DNA of 18,385 nt from Candidatus Accumulibacter iunctus (lineage in GTDB: Bacteria > Pseudomonadota > Gammaproteobacteria > Burkholderiales > Rhodocyclaceae). Positions 14,885-18,385 of this stretch are shown here, piece after piece. The stretch spans positions 43,763-62,147 of the forward strand of contig DDUX01000121.1 of the NCBI GenBank assembly GCA_002345025.1, read 5' to 3'. A model generated the notes under the pieces. That model worked only from the letters and a program-made list of their open reading frames with translations, had not been told where the DNA came from and searched no databases. The position numbers and the translations under genes are program-made. Numbering within the stretch: the first letter of the stretch is position 1; each line of letters begins with the position of its first letter.

Positions 14885-15322
14885 TCAACTGCTGTTGGCC
14901 GACTGCTGAGCGTCGCCGAATCCTGCCCGGCAATTCCTCACGCTGGCTGCGAAAGGCCGGTCTTCGACGGCGATATGACGCTCGAACCAGTACTCGGCAT
15001 AGCGCAGGAAGGAATGAACGTCACGGGCACCGTTGCGCACACCGGCGAAAGCCTTCTGCAGGGCCTGCAGGTTGTCGCGATGGGCGGTTGCGTGACCGGC
15101 AAAGTCAAGGCCGACCGCATTCGCGATACGTTCTTCGCTGGCGAAGTGGTATTTGAGATAATCGAGCAGGCTTTCGAACTCGGCAAAGGAAACGGGTCCG
15201 CTGCCGAAACATGTTGCCTTCAACGACTCGATACGGCGAAAGATTTCTTCGTGTTGTGCATCAATTTCGGGCAGATCGATCAGCAATGCTTCCGGCAGCA
15301 GACCGGCAAGGTTGATCTCCAC
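14885..15322 (-). CDS. Single-domain bacteriohemerythrin
   Basis: Small oxygen-binding di-iron protein of 145 residues, probably a soluble cytoplasmic four-helix bundle. The iron ligands can be placed at H24 (in DAQHEE), H59 and E63 (in YHFASEE), H77 and H81 (in GHATAH), and H116 and D121 (in ERHIAVED), with the spacing of known bacteriohemerythrins. There is no signal sensor or output domain attached, so oxygen storage, delivery or sensing by partner binding are the options. The start is a GTG at 15322 with AGGAGA eight bases upstream. It lies 89 bases behind imuB on the same strand, and a possible own promoter and a clear terminator suggest it may be a separate unit. The plus-strand open frame opposite it is a shadow. 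Confidence 0.92.
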   Translation of the reverse strand: MEINLAGLLPEALLIDLPEIDAQHEEIFRRIESLKATCFGSGPVSFAEFESLLDYLKYHFASEERIANAVGLDFAGHATAHRDNLQALQKAFAGVRNGARDVHSFLRYAEYWFERHIAVEDRPFAASVRNCRAGFGDAQQSANSS

Positions 15323-15365
15323 AACGAGTCTCTCCTGGAAAACGGTCGGTTTCGCAAGTCCACAC

Positions 15366-15394
15366 AGTATAAAAAGGGCGCTCGAAAAATTCCA
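15366..15394 (-). promoter_or_regulatory. Possible promoter of the hemerythrin gene
   Basis: On the minus strand TATACT (15371-15366) matches the -10 consensus at five of six positions. The sequence 17 bases upstream, TGGAAT (15394-15389), matches -35 at only three positions. Predicted start is near 15359, leaving a leader of about 36 bases before the GTG. The weak -35 suggests an activator or a chance match. Confidence 0.35.
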
Positions 15395-15411
15395 GTAAAA
15401 TCAGCCCGGAT

Positions 15412-16896
15412 TCAGGCGAAAACGCCATGCAGGAACCAGCCCGCCTGGCTGCGGAAAATCCACAGCCATTCGTCACGCCGTGAAATGGCGACAAAGTAGT
15501 CGCGGCAGACATCGCCGAGCGCATCCGGCTCAGCCGCATCCCACCAGCCACTCTCGATTCGCTCGGGACCGGCAAGCAGACGCAGGGGACCGCCGCACTG
15601 CGGCCGGCCAGCCAGTTCGCGCAAGGCCTGCGGTTGCACCAGCAGGCACAGCGGACGCGGGCCGGCAGCCGAATTCCGCAGGACCGGGGCAGGCAGCAGG
15701 CTGGCCGGCGATTTCTCTCCTGTCAGCGGCGCCGCCACGACCCGCAGCCAGGCATTCTCCGGCCGATGCTCGGCGACTGTCGACAGCGCATGCACGCTGT
15801 CGTTGCCAAGGCGTGCCTGCAGCCGCTCGACCAGTGCTGCCATCGATTCGCCGCCGGCACCCTCGCCACGCTCACCGAAAAGGCTGCGCGAGCGACCGGC
15901 AAGTGCTGCTGGCGCCTCCGCCCGCAAGCCGATGAACTCGACCGCGGCTGGCAGCGGCAGCCGGTACAGCCGCTCACCAAGCACACGACTCATCCGTTCG
16001 CCGTCACGCGTGGCGCCGGCAAAACCAAGGGCCAGTACGGTCGCCGGTCGCTGCCTGGCGCCGCGTTCATGCTCGAACTCGAAAATGCACTCACTGACTC
16101 CGCCACCACGCGCAGCAAGCCAGCCGCACAGGGCGTTGATCAGGCGACGTGCGGCAAAGCCGAGCGCCGATGCCTGCTCGACCCGCATCGGCAATTCCAG
16201 TCGTTCGGCAAAACGTTCCGGAAAGACGAAACGCGAACGCGGGTCCGGCAACTCACCCAGCGCTCGTGCCAGATCGGCCGCCAGACCGGGACCCAGCCGC
16301 CGCGCCAGACCGCCGCGCGGCAGCCGCAACAGATCGGCAAGCGAACGCGCACCGAAGCTGGCGAGACGAGCATCATCTGCTGACGACAGGGCGAGCACCG
16401 ACAGCGGCAGACTGCCGAGGCGCTGCGGCAGTTCGTCGAGCGCGCAACAGGCCCGGTCGTCACCGCCGATCGCCAGCCACTGGGCGGCGAGTGGTGTCGG
16501 CGCCAAGGCTGCCTGCGGCAGGTGACCCTGCTCGGCACAACCGGCGATGACATCCGCGAACAGTTTCGCAGCGCCACCGAACAGGCGCAGTGACGCAGCC
16601 ACTTCGAGCAACAGCATCGACGGTGGCAGACAGCAGACTTCGGAGGTAAAGCTGCCTGCCCAACAGGCGAGCCGCTTCAAGGCGGCCTGCTCACGCTCGA
16701 CAGCGCGCTCCCGAAGCGTCAGATCAGGCAGCAATGCCCGTGCTTCAGCCAGCCGCTTGCCGGCCACCACACCTGCCAACGCCGCCGCGCGGTCAGCAAC
16801 AATGACCCGCTCGCGGCCGACGATGGCGCTAGGCGATGGCAGACCGGGAAAGGCTTCGAGCGGCAGATACGGCAGATGCAGGGCAAGCCAGAGCAT
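15412..16896 (-). CDS. imuB: ImuB, catalytically dead Y-family polymerase-like protein
   Basis: Part of the SOS mutasome in which ImuA and ImuB help the error-prone polymerase DnaE2 (ImuC) copy damaged DNA. The protein has 494 residues from the ATG at 16896. The N-terminus LWLALHLPYLPLEAF stands where active Y-family enzymes have their first catalytic aspartate, and PPSMLLLEVAASLRLFGG replaces the S-x-DE motif, so it cannot act as a polymerase; this is normal for ImuB. The C-terminus RDYFVAISRRDEWLWIFR and WFLHGVFA is typical of the family. S338-L339-F340 in GRSRSLFGE may be a degenerate clamp-binding motif. Its start lies inside imuA (68-base overlap) without a clear ribosome binding site, which suggests translational coupling. 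No dnaE2 follows; the next gene is the hemerythrin. Confidence 0.93.
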   Translation of the reverse strand: MLWLALHLPYLPLEAFPGLPSPSAIVGRERVIVADRAAALAGVVAGKRLAEARALLPDLTLRERAVEREQAALKRLACWAGSFTSEVCCLPPSMLLLEVAASLRLFGGAAKLFADVIAGCAEQGHLPQAALAPTPLAAQWLAIGGDDRACCALDELPQRLGSLPLSVLALSSADDARLASFGARSLADLLRLPRGGLARRLGPGLAADLARALGELPDPRSRFVFPERFAERLELPMRVEQASALGFAARRLINALCGWLAARGGGVSECIFEFEHERGARQRPATVLALGFAGATRDGERMSRVLGERLYRLPLPAAVEFIGLRAEAPAALAGRSRSLFGERGEGAGGESMAALVERLQARLGNDSVHALSTVAEHRPENAWLRVVAAPLTGEKSPASLLPAPVLRNSAAGPRPLCLLVQPQALRELAGRPQCGGPLRLLAGPERIESGWWDAAEPDALGDVCRDYFVAISRRDEWLWIFRSQAGWFLHGVFA

Positions 16897-17536
16897 GACG
16901 CAAGCGCAGCGGGCGTTGCACGGCGATCGGCAGAGGCAGCGACTGTGCGCTGCCACGGCGTTTGAGCAGATGAACGATGAGCTGTTCGCCCTCCCCTTCG
17001 AGAGTCAGGCGCAACGGTGCCGGCGACGGCTGGCTGGCGCAGGCTGCCGGACGAAAGACGAAGAGCAGTGCCTGGCTCGCCTCGGCAGCGAGCTGCAGAC
17101 GACGCAGCGAGGCGGCCTGGACTTCCGGCAGCCAGACGACGATGGCACCAACCCCATCGGCAGCAAGCGAGCGTTCGCAGGCCCAGGCGGCATCGCGACC
17201 GGGAGCGCTGGCAACCAGCAGGCGCGACAGATCGACTCCCCCCGCCTGCAATGCCGGAGCATAAAGCAGATGTGGCGGGGCAATGCAGACCAGCCAGGCA
17301 AGTTCGTCACGCGATAGCCGGGCCAGCGCCGGCAGCAGCAGGCTCAGCTCGCCGACGCCGCGACGCAACGGCAGGAGTTCGGTCAACCCGCCCCGCGGCC
17401 AGCCGCCGCCCGGCAACTCGCGGTCCAGATCGGCGAAGCCCGTCGGCACACCGGGCAGCGCTGCGCCGGCAAGCGCATCGCCACGCCACACATCGGGACG
17501 TTCGAGGATCTGCGCAAGCGTGGTGGATGACGACAT
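16829..17536 (-). CDS. imuA: ImuA, RecA-like translesion synthesis accessory protein
   Basis: Partner of ImuB in SOS mutagenesis, distantly related to RecA and formerly often named SulA-like. The protein has 235 residues from the ATG at 17536. The segment TGFADLDRELPGGGWPRGGLTELL (described here by its ends, residues 32 to 55) parallels the RecA N-terminal core, but the following loop, LRRGVGELS at 57-65, lacks the Walker A lysine, so strong ATP binding is doubtful, as in other proteobacterial ImuA proteins. A TTG six bases further upstream is a possible alternative start; the ribosome binding site is weak for both. It begins 31 bases after the lexA stop and overlaps imuB by 68 bases, forming a lexA-imuA-imuB operon. 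Confidence 0.9.
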   Translation of the reverse strand: MSSSTTLAQILERPDVWRGDALAGAALPGVPTGFADLDRELPGGGWPRGGLTELLPLRRGVGELSLLLPALARLSRDELAWLVCIAPPHLLYAPALQAGGVDLSRLLVASAPGRDAAWACERSLAADGVGAIVVWLPEVQAASLRRLQLAAEASQALLFVFRPAACASQPSPAPLRLTLEGEGEQLIVHLLKRRGSAQSLPLPIAVQRPLRLRHALACPASAVSAARSLSRSAIA

Positions 17537-17567
17537 GGTCAAATCCGGTTGGCGACCGGTGCACTCT

Positions 17568-18170
17568 TCAGATCGTCTCGCCGCTGCGGATCAGCCCGAC
17601 AGCGATGCCTTCGATGGCCAGTGTCCGCTGCTCGGGATCGACGATGATCGGCGCGAAATCGGGATTCTCGGCAATCAGCTCGACGATTCCGTCGCGCCGC
17701 CGGAAGCGCTTGACCGTCACCTCGTCATCAAGTCGGGCAACGACAATCTGGCCATTACGCGCCTCGCTGCTGCGGTGCACGGCAAGCAGGTCACCATCAA
17801 AAATTCCGGCATCGATCATCGACAGGCCGCGCACCCGCAGGAGGAAATCGGCACGCGGCGAGAACAGGCCGGCATCGAGCGTGTAACGACGCTGCACGTT
17901 CTCCACGGCGAGTATCGGGCTGCCGGCCGCGACACTGCCGATCAACGGCAGGCCGAGCTGTTCGACCAGGCGAATGCCGCGCGCCGAGCCCGGCTCGAGG
18001 GTGATCAGACCCTTTCTCGCAAGCGCCCGCAGATGCTCCTCGGCCGCATTGTGCGAGGCGAAACCAAACGCCGTAGCGATCTCCGCCCGCGTCGGCGGCG
18101 CGCCGAAGTTCTCCAGCGTGTCGCGAATGAACTCGAGTATTTCCTGTTGCCGCGTTGTAATCTTGAGCAT
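17568..18170 (-). CDS. lexA: SOS repressor LexA
   Basis: Represses DNA-damage genes and cleaves itself when RecA filaments form on single-stranded DNA. The protein has 200 residues (E. coli 202). The N-terminal winged helix reads PPTRAEIATAFGF, then HLRALARKGLI, then the wing PGSARGIRL. The self-cleavage site is A82-G83, and the Ser/Lys dyad is S117 (in RGLSMIDAGI) and K154 (in VTVKRF); all match E. coli A84-G85, S119 and K156 at an offset of two. The ATG at 18170 has GGGGG eight bases upstream. The longer frame to 18227 was rejected because it runs across the LexA box. It heads the lexA-imuA-imuB operon and is most likely autoregulated. Confidence 0.97.
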   Translation of the reverse strand: MLKITTRQQEILEFIRDTLENFGAPPTRAEIATAFGFASHNAAEEHLRALARKGLITLEPGSARGIRLVEQLGLPLIGSVAAGSPILAVENVQRRYTLDAGLFSPRADFLLRVRGLSMIDAGIFDGDLLAVHRSSEARNGQIVVARLDDEVTVKRFRRRDGIVELIAENPDFAPIIVDPEQRTLAIEGIAVGLIRSGETI

Positions 18171-18194
18171 GATCGGTGCCCCCTGTTGGCATGA

Positions 18195-18210
18195 CTGTAT
18201 TTTTGTACAG
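18195..18210. promoter_or_regulatory. LexA operator (SOS box) upstream of lexA-imuA-imuB
   Basis: CTGTATTTTTGTACAG at 18195-18210 fits the CTG-N10-CAG LexA operator known from gamma- and betaproteobacteria, with CTGT and ACAG arms intact. It lies 24 bases upstream of the lexA ATG and would cover the -10 region or transcription start of the minus-strand promoter. A run of nine T (18223-18215 on the minus strand) stands just before it. The divergent bcp promoter is about 45 bases away, so an effect there is less likely. Confidence 0.9.
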
Positions 18211-18255
18211 CCTGAAAAAAAAAGCAAGCATGCCAGCAGGCACGATCCCCGGCGC

Positions 18256-18285
18256 TTGACCCGGGTTGCCCTTTCTTACCACAAT
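18256..18285 (+). promoter_or_regulatory. Probable promoter of the bcp gene
   Basis: TTGACC at 18256-18261 (five of six to the -35 consensus) and CACAAT at 18280-18285 (four of six to -10) are separated by 18 bases. Predicted start is near 18292, 28 bases before the ATG. The match is moderate. Confidence 0.45.
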
Positions 18286-18319
18286 CGTCTCCTCCACTCC
18301 TGCCATCCCGAGGCCAGCC

Positions 18320-18385
18320 ATGATCGACCAGCCCGTAGAAGACTTCAGCCTGCCCGCCAGCGGCGGCCGAACCTTCACCCTCTCC
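18320..18385 (+). CDS. bcp: Bcp/PrxQ-type peroxiredoxin, N-terminal part only
   Basis: The first 22 codons, cut off by the window end. The residues MIDQPVEDFSLPASGGRTFTLS match the start of thioredoxin-dependent thiol peroxidases of the Bcp/PrxQ group, which reduce hydrogen and organic peroxides. GAGG lies nine to six bases before the ATG. The catalytic cysteine would lie beyond the window, so the assignment rests on the characteristic DFSLP-x-SGG beginning only. It diverges from lexA. Another thioredoxin-fold peroxiredoxin or TlpA-like protein is possible. Confidence 0.7.
   Translation, partial: MIDQPVEDFSLPASGGRTFTLS

Noticed and set aside
15380..15411. Possible terminator of imuB (GGGC ... 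GCCC followed by five T on the minus strand)
   Set aside because: Only four base pairs with a loop over 20 bases; chance is a sufficient explanation.
14693..15499. Plus-strand open frame of 268 codons across the hemerythrin gene
   Set aside because: It crosses a terminator and is antisense to a protein with all iron ligands in place.
1..18385. Defence system, prophage, transposon, CRISPR array or biosynthetic cluster
   Set aside because: Both strands were read for such genes and repeats; every substantial frame is a housekeeping or respiratory family, or a shadow of one.

Overview
The window is a compact, GC-rich stretch of bacterial chromosome with strong G/C bias at third codon positions. 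The gene content points to a betaproteobacterium, probably of the Rhodocyclales and perhaps close to Candidatus Accumulibacter or Dechloromonas. That placement is an inference from gene families and layout; there is no rRNA or other phylogenetic marker here. No tRNA, rRNA, CRISPR array, insertion sequence, phage gene or attachment site was seen. The longest stretch without a gene is about 287 bases (14598-14884). It holds a clear minus-strand terminator and the leader of pgi.

Region 1 (1-7100) is a low-oxygen respiration and metal-handling block. An FNR-type oxygen sensor (minus strand) diverges from hemN, the oxygen-independent haem synthesis gene. Between them lie an FNR site and a -10 element spaced exactly as in a class II FNR-activated promoter. 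Downstream on the plus strand follow a TauE/SafE-like membrane protein, a two-HMA copper-exporting P-type ATPase (copA), a CopZ-like copper chaperone and selD. The first four gene types commonly sit beside cbb3 cytochrome oxidase genes, so this looks like the regulatory, haem and copper part of that system without the oxidase subunits.

Region 2 (7100-14600) is a minus-strand carbon-storage operon, read from right to left as pgi, pgm, glgC, glgA, then a DUF1015 protein. The first four genes stand in the order of the reactions: fructose-6-P to glucose-6-P to glucose-1-P to ADP-glucose to glycogen. Branching enzyme and phosphorylase are not in the window. The phosphoglucomutase is of the PGM1 (eukaryote-like) type. 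glgA and the DUF1015 gene both use TTG starts with strong ribosome binding sites. Hairpins lie between pgm and glgC and between the convergent selD and DUF1015 genes.

Region 3 (14600-18385) is a DNA-damage block. lexA, imuA and imuB form one minus-strand operon behind a near-perfect LexA box. The usual third partner, dnaE2 (imuC), is not downstream; a single-domain hemerythrin with its own terminator stands there instead. At the right edge a Bcp-type peroxiredoxin begins on the plus strand, divergent from lexA, and is cut off by the window end.

Nearly every gene is a well-known family. No clearly new multi-gene system was found. The points most worth a second look are the pathway-ordered glycogen operon ending in a protein of unknown function, the imuAB operon without adjacent dnaE2, and the FNR-controlled haem/copper block.
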